The notes beneath the pieces were generated by a model. That model ran no database searches. It saw only the letters and a list, made by a program, of their open reading frames with translations, and was not told where the DNA came from. Positions 27,170 to 35,373 of a stretch of 64,000 bases of DNA are shown here, one piece after another; the first letter of the stretch is position 1; each line of letters begins with the position of its first letter. This DNA comes from JAICYJ01 sp963766445. GTDB lineage: Bacteria; Actinomycetota; Thermoleophilia; Gaiellales; JAICJC01. The translations under genes were made by a program, and so were the position numbers. The stretch covers positions 124,001 to 188,000 of the forward strand of contig CAVXZW010000012.1 of the NCBI GenBank assembly GCA_963766445.1, written 5' to 3'.

Positions 27170-28616
27170 ATGCCGATCCGAGACGCCGCCGAGGCCATCG
27201 ACCGCCGTGTGGGGGAGGCGGTCTCGGCGGCGGTACAGGCACACCACCGCCGGCGTCTGTCGCGTCTGGGGAACGCTGCCCTCGACGCGCCCGCCGGCGG
27301 CTGGGCGGTGGACGCGTTCCCGCCGCGCAGCGGCAACAAGCTGGAGCTGCTGATCGACGGAGAGCAGGCGTTCGCCCGGATGATCGAATCGCTGGAGCGG
27401 GCCACCGCGTACGTGCACATCACGCGGCTGGTTCCTCTCGCCCGACTTCGTGATGCGTGACGGCTCCGTCCCGGTCGTGGTGCGCAACCTGCTCGCCGAG
27501 CTGGCGGAGCGAGTCGATGTCCGCGTGCTGCTGTGGGCGGGCGCGCCGGTGCCGCTGTTTCGTCCGTCGAGGCGGATGGCGCGTCAAGACCCGGGCCGAG
27601 CTGGTGGCGGCCGGGCGGATCCGCTGCGAGCTCGACCCGCGCGAGCGCCCGCTCCACTGCCACCACGAAAAGACGATCGTGATCGACGGCCGCGAGGCAT
27701 TCGTCGGCGGTATCGACCTAACGTCGCTGTCGGGTGATCGCCGCGACAGCTCGCGGCATTCCGCCCGCGCGGCGGTCGGCTGGCACGACGTCACGTCCGT
27801 CGTGACGGGCCCGGTGGTCTCCGACGTGGCCGAGCACTTCGCCCTGCGCTGGCGTGAGGTCACCGGCGAGCGCTTGCCGTCGGCGCACCCGATCCCGCCG
27901 CCGGATCCTCCACCGTGCAGCTGGTCCGCACCGTCCCGGAGCACGTGTACGGCGGGCTGCGCCAGGGATCGTTCGGCGTGCTCGAGACGTACGTGCGCGC
28001 GATCCGTTCGGCCCAGAGGCTGATCTACATCGAGTCCCAGTACCTGTGGTCGCCGGAGATCGTCGCGCTGCTTGCCGAGAAGCTCCGCGATCCGCCGCAG
28101 GACAGATTCCGGATGCTGCTGGTGCTGCCGGGCCGACCCAAGGGCGGCACCGACGACACGCGCGGCGCGCTGGCCGAGCTGATCGCCGCCGACGGTGACG
28201 CCGGCCGGGTGCTGGCCTGTTCGCTGTACGCGCCCGCGGGATCGGTGGCCGACCTGATCTACGTCCATGCCAAGGTCGGCGTGATCGACGACCGGCTGCT
28301 GATCGTCGGCTCGGCCAACCTCAACGATCACTCAATGTTCAACGACACCGAGGCTGCGCTCGTCACCGACGACGCCGAGCTGGCGACCGCGACACGTCAC
28401 AGGCTCTGGGCGGAGCATCTGGAGTGCTCGATGGCCGAGGCGTCGGGCGACGCCACCGGGCTGATCGATCAGGTCTGGCGACCGCGGTGCGAGGATCAGT
28501 ACCAGCGCCGCCGGGCCGGCCTGCCGATGACCCACCGCATCAGCCGGATCGACGGCGCCTCGCGGCGCTCTGCGCGGCTGCTCGGGCCGCTGCAGGGTCT
28601 GCTGGTCGACGGGTAG
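27170..28616 (+). CDS. phospholipase D family protein, cardiolipin synthase-like (three frame breaks)
   Basis: About 480 aa spread over three reading frames with joins near 27430, 27575 and 27910. Two HKD motifs are intact: HCHHEKTIVIDGREAFVGG and YVHAKVGVIDDRLLIVGSAN. The inter-domain strands (IYIESQYLWSPEIV) fit bacterial PLD/cardiolipin synthases. No N-terminal membrane helices, unlike Cls proper, so a soluble phosphatidyltransferase or phosphodiesterase is also possible. Three breaks in 1.4 kb with both active sites conserved argue for sequence errors, but true decay cannot be excluded. Confidence 0.75.
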
Positions 28617-28638
28617 CGACACGACCTTGGCCGGCTGC

Positions 28639-28644
28639 TAGATT
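28639..28644 (+). promoter_or_regulatory. -10 box TAGATT of the formamidase gene
   Basis: Eight bases before ATG 28653. Confidence 0.5.
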
Positions 28645-28652
28645 CGCCTGCG

Positions 28653-29518
28653 ATGGCCGACCACACCCTGCCCGCCGAGACGTTCCAGGTCAGCTTCGAC
28701 GCGAGCGATCCCACCGGCGCTCGAGATCGACCCCGGCGACACCGTCACCTTCCAGACGAGCGACGTCGCATACGAGCGGCTGGCCGCCGGCGAGTCGGTG
28801 GAGGCGATCGGCCTGCCGAACTTCAACCGGGTGACCGGGCCGGTCGGTGTCCGCGGCGCGTCGCCCGGCGACGCGCTGCGGATCGAGGTGCTGGACGTGC
28901 AGGTGCACCGGGCCTGGTCGGTGTGGCTGCCGGGATTCGGCGGCCTCGGCCACCGCACCGACGTGCAGCGAGCGATGCAGACACCGCTAGCCGACGGCCA
29001 CGCCCAGATCGGAGCGCACCGGGTGCCGCTGCGGCCGATGATCGGCTGCATCGGCACGGCGCCGGCCGAGGGAGCCGGCTCGACCTTCGAGCCCGCCTAC
29101 CCGTTCGGCGGCAACATGGACCTGCGCGAGATCGAGCCGGGGACAACGGTGTACCTGCCGGTGAACGTGGCCGGCGGCCTGCTCAGCATGGGCGACCTGC
29201 ACGCCGCCATGGGCACCGCCGAGCCGACATCGGTCAGCCTCGAGGCGGCCGGCCAGGCGACGCTCCGGATCGGCGTCGAGCCGGCGATGCCGCTGCGCTT
29301 CCCGCGGCTGCGCCGCGAGCGGCGAGACGTTCTTCCTGGGCATCGCCGAGGACTTTGCGGAGGCCCACGCGCTGGCGCTGGACCAGGTCTACGCCCACCT
29401 TGTCGACGAGCGCGGGATCGACCCGTTCGAGGCCTACGCTCTGATTAGCGCCCGGTGCGACATGCGCCTGGGAGGCCCGGCCGCCGCGATCGTGATGGCG
29501 GTGCTGCCCGACGACTAG
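28653..29518 (+). CDS. acetamidase/formamidase family protein (two frame breaks)
   Basis: About 288 aa, normal for the FmdA/AmdA family. Segments: MADHTLPAETFQVSF, LEIDPGDTVTFQTSD (after break near 28722), AYPFGGNMDLREIEPGTTVYLPV, GDLHAAMGTAEPTS, and ETFFLGIAEDF to AIVMAVLPDD after a break near 29325. Hydrolyses short amides to ammonia and acid. Family Asp/Glu and His metal ligands in NMD and DLHAAMG are present. Confidence 0.85.
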
Positions 29519-29691
29519 ATCTGCGATTACGCAGACCGCGGACGGCGGCGACGGGTTCGCAGCCGAGCCACCCTGGCCGCCGCGTACTCGACTACCGCAG
29601 CGGCCAGGCTCGCGAAGATATCGATCAATCATCTAGAGGGCCGCGACGCTTAACTGACGAGACCCCCGCGTGAGCGAGGGCCTCGTGGAGG
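29519..29691. other. noncoding stretch downstream of tRNA-fMet
   Basis: No gene seen. Contains an imperfect CCCCCGC / GCGAGGG hairpin at 29662-29680 that could end the minus-strand tRNA transcript. Confidence 0.35.
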
Positions 29692-29765
<74 letters not shown>

Positions 29766-29799
29766 CCGATGCATCGGATTTTACCACAGTGGGCATTGG

Positions 29800-29805
29800 T
29801 AGAGT
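29800..29805 (+). promoter_or_regulatory. -10 box TAGAGT
   Basis: Six bases before GTG 29812; 35 bases upstream lies the 5' end of the divergent tRNA. Confidence 0.5.
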
Positions 29806-29811
29806 TGCCCC

Positions 29812-30119
29812 GTGCTGCTGGCCCTGATCATCCTCTGGCTCGTCGTCGTCGTGGCCACCTCGGTCTGGGTGGGCTTGCGCGGGCGCCGCTTGGCGGTGTC
29901 CGCCAGGGCAGCCCAGGCGGAGGTCGACCGCTGCATGGAGGCATCGCAGCTCGACCTGCTGCCGGCCAAGCTCGAGGAGCTGCAACGGCGCCAGCACGTG
30001 CTAAGGAGGCGCTGGCGCGGCTCCAGGTCTCGATCGCCGAGTTCATGGTGCTGTACCGCTCGCTGGACGCCGTGCGCCGCCAGCTGACGAGCGCCCGCAG
30101 CTTCTTCACGTCCAAGTGA
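29812..30119 (+). CDS. small membrane-anchored coiled-coil protein (frame break near 30000)
   Basis: About 102 aa, no family recognised. Membrane helix at the N-terminus (LALIILWLVVVVATSVWVGL), then a coiled coil (AQAEVDRCMEASQLDLLPAKLEELQ, EALARLQVSIAEFMVLY). The C-terminal third is in another frame; the break lies near 29998-30005. The stop overlaps the GTG of the Ppx gene (GTGA), so the pair is coupled, which supports the joined reading. Confidence 0.6.
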
Positions 30120-31023
30120 CCGTGCGCGTCGCCGCCATCGACATCGGCACCAACTCGACGAGGCTGCTGGTCGCCGATGCGGACGGCGGGGCTCTGCGCG
30201 AGGTGGAGCGGCTGCTCGAGATCACGCGGCTGGGCGACCGCGTGGACGCCGACGGGGAGCTGGCGGAGGCGTCCATGCGGCGGGTCGAGACTGCGTCGCC
30301 CGGTACGCGGACCGCGCCCGCGAGCTGGACGCTTCCACCCCGCTGGCGGTGGCGACCAGCGCCGTCCGCGACGCGGCCAACGGGGCCGAGTTCATGCGGC
30401 GTCTGGAGCAGCGCTGCGGGGTGCGCACCCGGGTGCTGACCGGCGAGCAGGAGGCGCGGCTGACGCTGCGCGGCGTCGTCTCGGGAGGGCGGCTGGCCGG
30501 AGCCGTGGTCGTCTGCGACATCGGCGGGGGCAGCACCGAGCTGATCGCAGGCGAGGATGGACGGGTCGGCTTCGCGGCCAGCCTGAACATGGGCTGCGTG
30601 CGGATGAGCGAGCGGCACCTGCACAGCGATCCGCCCACCGCCGAGGAGGTTGCGGCCCTGCGGCACGAAGCGGCCGGGATGCTGCCCGGCGACGTGCCGG
30701 CCGGCTGCCTGATCGGTGTGGCGGGCACGATCACCACGCTGGCGACGATCGACCTCGGACTCGAGGAGGAGATCCCGGAGCGGGTCGACGGGCACGAGCT
30801 GTCGGCAGACGCGGTCGCGGCGCAGCTCGAGCGGCTGGCGGCGCTGCCGCTGGAGGACCGCCGCCAGGTGCGCGGGCTGATGCCGGAGCGGGCGTCCACG
30901 ATCGTGGCCGGAACCGCGATCCTGGCCGAGATGATGCGTCACCTCGGTGCCGAGCGCCTGACCGTCTCCGAACGCGACATCCTGCACGGCGCCGCGCTCG
31001 AGGCGGCCGACCCGCCCGCCTGA
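30116..31023 (+). CDS. ppx: exopolyphosphatase / guanosine pentaphosphate phosphatase (frame break near 30295)
   Basis: About 302 aa, ASKHA fold. N-terminal AAIDIGTNSTRLLVAD phosphate loop; after the break, LAVATSAVRDAANG, GEQEARLTLRGVV, VCDIGGGSTELI second phosphate loop, MGCVRMSERHL, GVAGTITTLATIDLG. Releases phosphate from polyphosphate or pppGpp. Short, actinobacterial-type version without the C-terminal HD domain. Confidence 0.88.
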
Positions 31024-31053
31024 TCCGCTCGCGCGGCGGTATCGTCACGCCCA

Positions 31054-31137
31054 GCCCGGGTGGCGGAGTTGGTAGACGCGGGGGACTTAAAATCCTCTGG
31101 CCGAAAGGCCACACAGGTTCGAATCCTGTCCCGGGCA
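31054..31137 (+). tRNA. tRNA-Leu (TAA)
   Basis: 84-base class II tRNA. Acceptor GCCCGGG/CCCGGGC with A73, D-arm TGGCGGAGTTGGTAGACGC, anticodon loop CTTAAAA with TAA at 31088-31090, long variable arm around TGGCCGAAAGGCCA, T-arm GGTTCGAATC. CCA not encoded. Marks the left edge of an atypical region. Confidence 0.95.
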
Positions 31138-31320
31138 TGAACCTCAGCGGTCGTTCACCCCGCCAGCTCCCTGGTTGCGCTGCTAGACGCCCTATCTAAG
31201 CGCTGCACAGCAGTTCAATGCCACCCTCGCAACCATGCGGTGCAGCGGGCAGCCAGCGCAACAGAAACGCACAGATGGCGCACAGCCGACCGTCGGCGTG
31301 CCCAAGAAAGGAGAGGAATC
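31138..31320. other. noncoding stretch after tRNA-Leu
   Basis: 183 bases, no gene, repeat or clear promoter seen, except the AAAGGAGAGG ribosome-binding site of the next gene at its end. Confidence 0.4.
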
Positions 31321-31518
31321 GTGAGCGAGTACGGCATTGACATCGAAACCCTCGACGTCGAACTGGCCTGGAAGGCTGAGAAGCTGGAAACCGCAGGCAT
31401 CAGTCGAGCCGAGGCGATAGAGCAGGTCATCGGTAACGCTGAGGTTGCCGCCGTGCGAAAAGATCAGCGTGGCGCATCGGGGAGAACATGGCGTTCCCTC
31501 ACGGCCACCATAGTCTGA
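31321..31518 (+). CDS. small acidic helical protein, unknown
   Basis: 65 aa starting VSEYGIDIETLDVELAWKA. No family recognised. GTG 31321 is fixed by the very strong AAAGGAGAGG nine bases upstream. Predicted mostly helical. Its TGA overlaps the ATG of the next small gene. Confidence 0.55.
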   Translation: MSEYGIDIETLDVELAWKAEKLETAGISRAEAIEQVIGNAEVAAVRKDQRGASGRTWRSLTATIV

Positions 31519-31641
31519 TGCGCCGCATCTTCAGCGAGCCGCAGTACTACCTACGGCGTGCTGATCGTGATCGTCGTGGGGTTCCTGCTCTTGGTGTTCT
31601 TTATCCAGACCAGCATCACCAGCGGCGGTGGGCCTCGGTGA
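31518..31641 (+). CDS. ~40-aa single-span membrane peptide (one extra base near 31550)
   Basis: Too short for most gene finders. ATG 31518 overlaps the preceding stop (TGATG). Reads MRRIFSEPQYY, then after removal of one base in TACTACCTACGG continues YGVLIVIVVGFLLLVFFIQ TSITSGGGPR and stops at 31639-31641. One strongly hydrophobic helix with a charged N-terminus. The joined reading is inference, but the alternation of basic head, helix and Gly-rich tail is protein-like. Confidence 0.45.
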
Positions 31642-31697
31642 CCTCCCGGTCCAACTTCTCCCTCGGCGTGGCGAGTCGGTCAAGCGCGCGTGTCGAG

Positions 31698-31979
31698 TCA
31701 TGCGGCTTGGGTTTGGTTCCGGTCGATGTTGGTTGCGCCGTCTTCGTTGATCTGGACTGTGAAACGTTGGTTGTCTAGGCCTTTGCGTATCCCGAGCCAC
31801 CGGCGCGGGCTTGGACTGAAGAAGACGGCGCCAAAAGCGGTCTCGGATTCGATCTCATAGCCGAGTCTGAGCTTCGTCGCGAGGAGGTCGGCCAGAACGT
31901 GTATTCGCTGCTCATCGGAGCCCAACTCGGGCTCTGCTGACGCCTCGGCAGGCAGGTGGGAGAGTGCAGATGTCGCCAT
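31698..31979 (-). CDS. small conserved-looking hypothetical protein
   Basis: 93 aa. No named family. The pattern LRLGYEIESETAFGAVFFSPSPRRWLG followed by FTVQINEDGATN resembles short actinobacterial proteins with a beta-rich ESRTDTQAV core. No membrane helix. A TACAAT box at 32071-32076 lies about 90 bases upstream on the same strand. Confidence 0.5.
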   Translation of the reverse strand: MATSALSHLPAEASAEPELGSDEQRIHVLADLLATKLRLGYEIESETAFGAVFFSPSPRRWLGIRKGLDNQRFTVQINEDGATNIDRNQTQAA

Positions 31980-32070
31980 AACGGCTCACGCTTTCATGAT
32001 CTGCCGGCACCCGTTACCGGATTCGCGGGTCAAACACCGCGCCAGTCGCTGGGTTAGGCAGCTAGGTCTG

Positions 32071-32076
32071 ATTGTA
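32071..32076 (-). promoter_or_regulatory. possible -10 box TACAAT
   Basis: In the sequence context GTGATACAATC, about 91 bases before ATG 31979; no clear -35. Confidence 0.25.
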
Positions 32077-32186
32077 TCACCAAGCACGATCCCCGACCGG
32101 TTCGCCCGCTGACGGCCGCACGGGTTGGCGCGTCCGACGATGTTTCGCCGCTGGCGGATCGCGGCCGGTTCGACGCGAAAGGAATA

Positions 32187-32220
32187 CCCGGAGGGCAAAC
32201 GCGAATGCGTGCCCTCCGGG
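32187..32220 (-). terminator. Rho-independent terminator-like hairpin
   Basis: Perfect 11-base arms CCCGGAGGGCA and TGCCCTCCGGG around a 12-base loop, directly after the stop of the 32229-32516 gene. On the minus strand it is followed by TATTCCTTTC, a weak T-rich tail. Confidence 0.7.
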
Positions 32221-32228
32221 AGGTTGAG

Positions 32229-32516
32229 CTAGTGGGCGACGAGCTCGCCGTCCAGCTTGCTCATCTTCGTCATCGAAGGCAGGTTCTTATGAACCCAGTC
32301 CTCGGAAACCTTGCTCGACGCATCAGCGTCCTTTCGCGTCTTGAAGACGCTGATCGATGCGACCACATTGTTCTTGTCCTCGGGCTTGATCAGCTCGAAT
32401 GACACGAACCCAGGCGACTTGGCGAGGATCGGGCGCAACTCTGCGTTGGCCTTCCGCGTCGCAGTCTCCTGCGTCTTGGTGTCGAGGCCGTTGTACTGGC
32501 GGATCAGGGCATACAT
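32229..32516 (-). CDS. dimeric alpha/beta-barrel (ABM-like) small protein
   Basis: 95 aa. Sequence features resemble the antibiotic-biosynthesis-monooxygenase/ferredoxin-like barrel group: N-terminal MYALIRQYNG strand, helical middle (TATRKANAELRPILAKSPGF), strand VSFELI, VVASISVFKT and a final helix. Such proteins may be heme- or quinone-related monooxygenases or simply stress proteins; no catalytic residues can be named. ATG 32516 has GGAAGGGAG upstream. Followed by a strong terminator, so a single-gene unit. Confidence 0.6.
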   Translation of the reverse strand: MYALIRQYNGLDTKTQETATRKANAELRPILAKSPGFVSFELIKPEDKNNVVASISVFKTRKDADASSKVSEDWVHKNLPSMTKMSKLDGELVAH

Positions 32517-32896
32517 GTCCTGCTCCCTTCCTTGGGTAGTCCAGGGCGTCGGTCGCGAGCGTTGCATGCGGCTGCCCTGGGGGACACCGGGAGAACTGCG
32601 ACCCTGCGGCACTCAGGAGGTCAGGGCCCACCGTTACTCGGCGATTGTCACCCGACACGAAGTACAGCCATTGATGTATAACAGCTATGCCTTGTTATAG
32701 CAAATAGGAACCATCGCTAAAGCAAGTGTGTTCATCTGTTCCCAAGCAAATCCGAAGCTGGGACGCGACGGGATGGGGCGTGGCTGGGACTGGGCCGTGC
32801 GAGAAACGACCGCAGCACAGATCGGCGATCGGCGGCAGTTGGAGGCCGCGCTCCGCACCGCCGACTGACGGTGTCGTGCGGGATATGCTACCGCCC
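32517..32896. other. 380-base divergent intergenic region
   Basis: No credible gene. AT-rich patch around 32670-32705 (TATAACAGCTATGCCTTGTT) is unusual for this genome. The right end holds the TATGCT box of the next gene. Confidence 0.4.
32884..32889 (+). promoter_or_regulatory. -10 box TATGCT
   Basis: Seven bases before ATG 32897. Confidence 0.45.
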
Positions 32897-33121
32897 ATGG
32901 CGCAGCTCAGCGTGAGGCTCAGCACCGGAGAGCAGTACTACATCGAGCTGAAACCCGAAGACGGCCAGCCCGAGGCGCAGCTCCAAAACTTCTTGAACGA
33001 GGAGCCGCCGTTCAGGCAGGATTGGTTGCAGACCACCACCGGCCGGTACGTTCGGATGTCTACCCTCGTCTCGGTGGAACTCCTCACGCTGGATCCCGAC
33101 GATCCGCGTCTCAGCAGCTAG
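32897..33121 (+). CDS. small hypothetical protein
   Basis: 74 aa beginning MAQLSVRLSTGEQYYIEL. Not recognised. Beta-rich start, one helix (EAQLQNFLNEEPPF), then LQTTTGRYVRMSTLVSVELLTLD, which resembles small barrel folds that report on hydrophobic patches. ATG 32885 is an in-frame alternative, but the TATGCT box favours 32897 and a leaderless mRNA. Confidence 0.5.
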   Translation: MAQLSVRLSTGEQYYIELKPEDGQPEAQLQNFLNEEPPFRQDWLQTTTGRYVRMSTLVSVELLTLDPDDPRLSS

Positions 33122-33388
33122 GTCGGTCGAAAGGCCCCGGCCAAGACGAGCTAAGCGCCTCGGAGACACGACGTCGCCAGAGAAAACGGGTCATTCCCAG
33201 GCCGGAGCCTACAGCACTGACGACCTCGGCTCCCAGCGCAATCAGAATGATCCTGTCCCACTCGTCAAAGCAGGGACCATCACCAGCCCCGCTCGTCGTC
33301 GCATGATGCCGATCATGAAGTTGGCGGCAAAGGCGGACCGCGAGTGCTCGTCCAGCATTGACGATCCAGACGAGTTCGTGATCGGTGA

Positions 33389-33535
33389 TACAATATCGGT
33401 CAGGCGATGAAGTCGCCCACTACGGGTTCGAGTAGCCCGCCCACTACGGCTTTTGGAAAGCCCTGACGGGACGTGTCGCGCCCGTTAACCGGCTTTGGTG
33501 AGGCTCCCGGCGGACTTCCGCGGGGAGCTTTTCCT
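33389..33535 (+). promoter_or_regulatory. candidate structured leader/attenuator upstream of the DUF1918 gene
   Basis: TACAAT box (33389-33394), then stem-loops GGCGA-TGAAG-TCGCC (33403-33417), a CTAC...GTAG element, GGCTTT-TGG-AAAGCC (33448-33462), and a terminator-like hairpin at 33503-33532. A 19-codon frame (ATG 33407, MKSPTTGSSSPPTTAFGKP) fits between promoter and terminator. The direct repeat CGCCCACTACGG occurs twice. Layout resembles transcription attenuation or a riboswitch; no known class is recognised with confidence. Confidence 0.45.
33503..33532 (+). terminator. Rho-independent terminator-like hairpin followed by TTTT
   Basis: GCTCCCGGCGG, loop ACTT, CCGCGGGGAGC (one G-G mismatch), then TTTT. 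Lies 77 bases before the DUF1918 start codon on the same strand. Confidence 0.65.
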
Positions 33536-33608
33536 CTCATCGGCGGCCATGCCGGCCGCAAACCGAGGACAACGGCGAGGGTTGGTACCACCCTCCCGAG
33601 GAGGCGTG

Positions 33609-33806
33609 ATGGGCGCAACCGTAGGAGACCGCGTCAGGGTGCAACCAGCGAGCGTCCATGCTCAGGCGCGGTTCGGGACAGTCGAGGCCGTACTGTCACC
33701 GTACCGCTACCAAGTGCAGTGGGACGACGGTCGATGGAGCATCATCTCCGCGACCGACGGGTCGCTGAGCGTTGTGTCACGCCCCAAGCGAGCACCAAAG
33801 AAGTAA
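33609..33806 (+). CDS. DUF1918 domain small protein
   Basis: 65 aa. Matches the actinobacterial DUF1918 pattern: M-ATVGDRVRVQ, FGTVEAVLS, YQVQWDDGRWSII, i.e. an SH3-like beta barrel of unknown function. GAGGAGG precedes ATG 33609. A hairpin GAGGGT/ACCCTC (33577-33595) sits immediately before the ribosome-binding site, and CCTC just upstream could pair with GAGG of the Shine-Dalgarno. Confidence 0.75.
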   Translation: MGATVGDRVRVQPASVHAQARFGTVEAVLSPYRYQVQWDDGRWSIISATDGSLSVVSRPKRAPKK

Positions 33807-34003
33807 CTAACGACAACGCCCGCACGCTGCCGGGCCTCCGCGCGGCCAGCTGGCCATCCGCGCCGCCCTCGAGGAGGGGGTGATGGCGTGCCCTGCTGCA
33901 CGCCATCGAGGCCGTCGACGCCCAGAGGCTGGAGGGCGGACGAGTAGACCGGCCGGCAGATCGTCAGCCGGCGCGGGCCGGTCGCATAATCGGAACGAGC
34001 CGG
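33807..34003. other. noncoding stretch
   Basis: 197 bases between convergent small genes; no gene or clear signal seen. Confidence 0.35.
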
Positions 34004-34234
34004 CTAGGCGCGGGGTGAAACGTCGTTCAGTTTCACCCTGGCGTTGCCGTCGAACACAAGCGTGCCTCGCTCTACCAGTCGCCAGAATGCTCGTGACATG
34101 ACGTCCGACGGCCTGCCGTAGCCCGCGGCTTCCTGTAGCGCACGCGGCGTGGGTGGGTGGCCGCTGGGGTATCTTCCGAGGGTGGATAAGATCGCCTCCT
34201 CGGCGGCCGCAGCAGTCTCCTCATGGGACAACAC
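34004..34234 (-). CDS. small winged-helix-like protein
   Basis: 76 aa, family not named. Helical N-terminus (EETAAAAEEAILSTLGRYPSG), then TPRALQEAAGYGRPSDVMSRAFWRLVERGTLVFDGNARVKL, which has the helix-helix-wing arrangement of winged DNA-binding domains. GTG 34234 lies six bases after the stop of the 55-aa gene upstream; probably one operon and possibly its regulator. Confidence 0.55.
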   Translation of the reverse strand: MLSHEETAAAAEEAILSTLGRYPSGHPPTPRALQEAAGYGRPSDVMSRAFWRLVERGTLVFDGNARVKLNDVSPRA

Positions 34235-34240
34235 GCGGAG

Positions 34241-34408
34241 CTAGCCGTTCAGCACGCTCGCGGCGACGGTTGCCTCGGCGCGGGTGGCGTAGGCCGAGTC
34301 GGTCTCGGCGGGCGTCGATGACCCGTCGCGTACCAGGAAGCAGTCCGTCGTCCAACGTCCATCGGGCAGCTGGAGCGGGGTGCGGCTATACGTAACAACG
34401 TATCTCAT
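34241..34408 (-). CDS. 55-aa hypothetical protein, below usual size cut-offs
   Basis: Reads MRYVVTYSRTPLQLPDGRW... and ends ATVAASVLNG. Preceded by GGGAGGAG, an excellent ribosome-binding site, nine bases before ATG 34408. Pattern of two beta strands and a C-terminal helix (AYATRAEATVAASVL) is typical of small double-stranded-RNA-binding-like or DUF folds. Not recognised. First gene of a two-gene unit. Confidence 0.55.
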   Translation of the reverse strand: MRYVVTYSRTPLQLPDGRWTTDCFLVRDGSSTPAETDSAYATRAEATVAASVLNG

Positions 34409-34833
34409 CTAAACACTCCTCCCGCGCAAACAGCGCCGCGGGGCGTCGGTTTGTCGACTGCTGTCGGCGATTCGATAAGTATCGCGTTCCTACAAGTAGT
34501 CGCAGTTGAGGCGACACCAGCGAACGAGCGACATCGTAACCAGTGTAGCAGGTCTTCGTTAACCACGCGCCTAGCGGTACGGCAGGCATGCATGGTTTGC
34601 GGAATCCTGATCCCTGTCGAGATTTCAATGGGAGCACGCCTCCTCTCGGTCGACGGCTAGTCCGCCGCGCGACGCGACGCGGCATGGAAGTCGAAGACGT
34701 AGTCCGGAGTTTTTGAAGGCAGAGAGTAGCATATGGTACGGGGCACCATGACCCACGCGGGTGTGGCTGAGAGTGTTGACTTGCCAAGTCCCACAGCACG
34801 CGAAAGTCTGATGGTTCGAGTTTTTTCCGGTGC
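34409..34833. other. low-GC noncoding or decayed stretch
   Basis: 425 bases with more A+T than the surroundings. Open frames exist on both strands, but none has protein-like composition and a start signal. The segment around 34755-34834 resembles a broken class II tRNA but does not fold as one. Confidence 0.35.
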
Positions 34834-35082
34834 CTATAGGGCGCAGAGCTGGCCGGGTTGTACAAGCCGAACCCGACCTCGTCCGCGTCGAAGGCGACGC
34901 GGTGCCCCTTTAGGATGTCCCCGTCATAGTGAAGATGCTCCGAGTCGTTGGGGTCGAACTCCGGCACTTCGACCAGTGCGCCGACGACTACACCGTGCCA
35001 TCCCGCCGTCCCATTCGCGAGGGTGACCTCGCTGCTTTCCGAGGATGACGCGCTGACCCAAACTGATCTCGTCCCTTAGCAT
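34834..35082 (-). CDS. hypothetical protein, frame break near 35035, 3' end uncertain
   Basis: ATG 35082 follows a TAACCT box by six bases, the leaderless pattern. First 16 residues (MLRDEISLGQRVILG) then, after a shift, EVTLANGTAGWHGVVVGALVEVPEFDPNDSEHLHY..., ending around NPASSAP. The composition is strongly protein-like (alternating strands, acidic loop). No family recognised. If the downstream frame is kept it runs on to 34386 through non-protein-like sequence, so a second break with stop near 34834 is assumed. Confidence 0.35.
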
Positions 35083-35373
35083 CGAAACAGGTTACAACCG
35101 ACCCGCGGAGCCGGGTGGCGGCCGCAGGTCGGGTGAGGTGGGACGTGACCGGCACTGGCGGAACCGCCCGGAGCGGGACCACGGCGGCGAGGGCTCCCTG
35201 GCGGATTCGGCTCTGAAGTTCTATCCCATCTCACCCGGCAGGAGCAGTGCCCGTCCCGGGCGCGTACGTTCGCCGGCCGTGTGCGGTTTGCATGCTGCCA
35301 CACAAACCCGGCGCTCCCGCCGCGCCGTACTCGGGACATGGACGAAAACAACATCCGATACCGAGGTGGAATC
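35083..35373. other. 291-base intergenic region
   Basis: No gene seen. Contains ACCCGCGGAGCCGGGT-like short inverted repeats near 35100 and the GAGGTGG ribosome-binding site of the lipoprotein gene. Confidence 0.35.

Noticed and set aside
22585..27666. 1693-codon open frame on the minus strand
   Set aside because: It runs antisense through HD-GYP and RidA, and joins the MFS and FdhD N-terminus. Only the MFS and FdhD segments are protein-like; the rest is a GC-rich shadow.
33113..33300. Minus-strand open frame with a possible membrane helix (RIILIALGAEVVSAVGSGLG)
   Set aside because: Protein-like in part but no start codon or ribosome-binding site in frame; could be a broken gene.
33389..33470. 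Fluoride (crcB) riboswitch call
   Set aside because: The 5' stem GGCGA/TCGCC and a CTGA element are reminiscent, but the pseudoknot partners pair poorly and the gene is not a fluoride exporter.
34451..34660. 69-codon plus-strand frame
   Set aside because: No ribosome-binding site or -10 box and no recognisable pattern, though composition is not absurd.
34755..34834. tRNA-like sequence with TTGACTTGCCAAGTC and GGTTCGAG
   Set aside because: The T-stem and acceptor do not pair, so it is not a functional tRNA; may be a remnant or chance.
31138..35300. Integrated prophage or conjugative element at tRNA-Leu
   Set aside because: No integrase, no phage structural genes and no convincing att direct repeat were seen; kept only as an atypical region.
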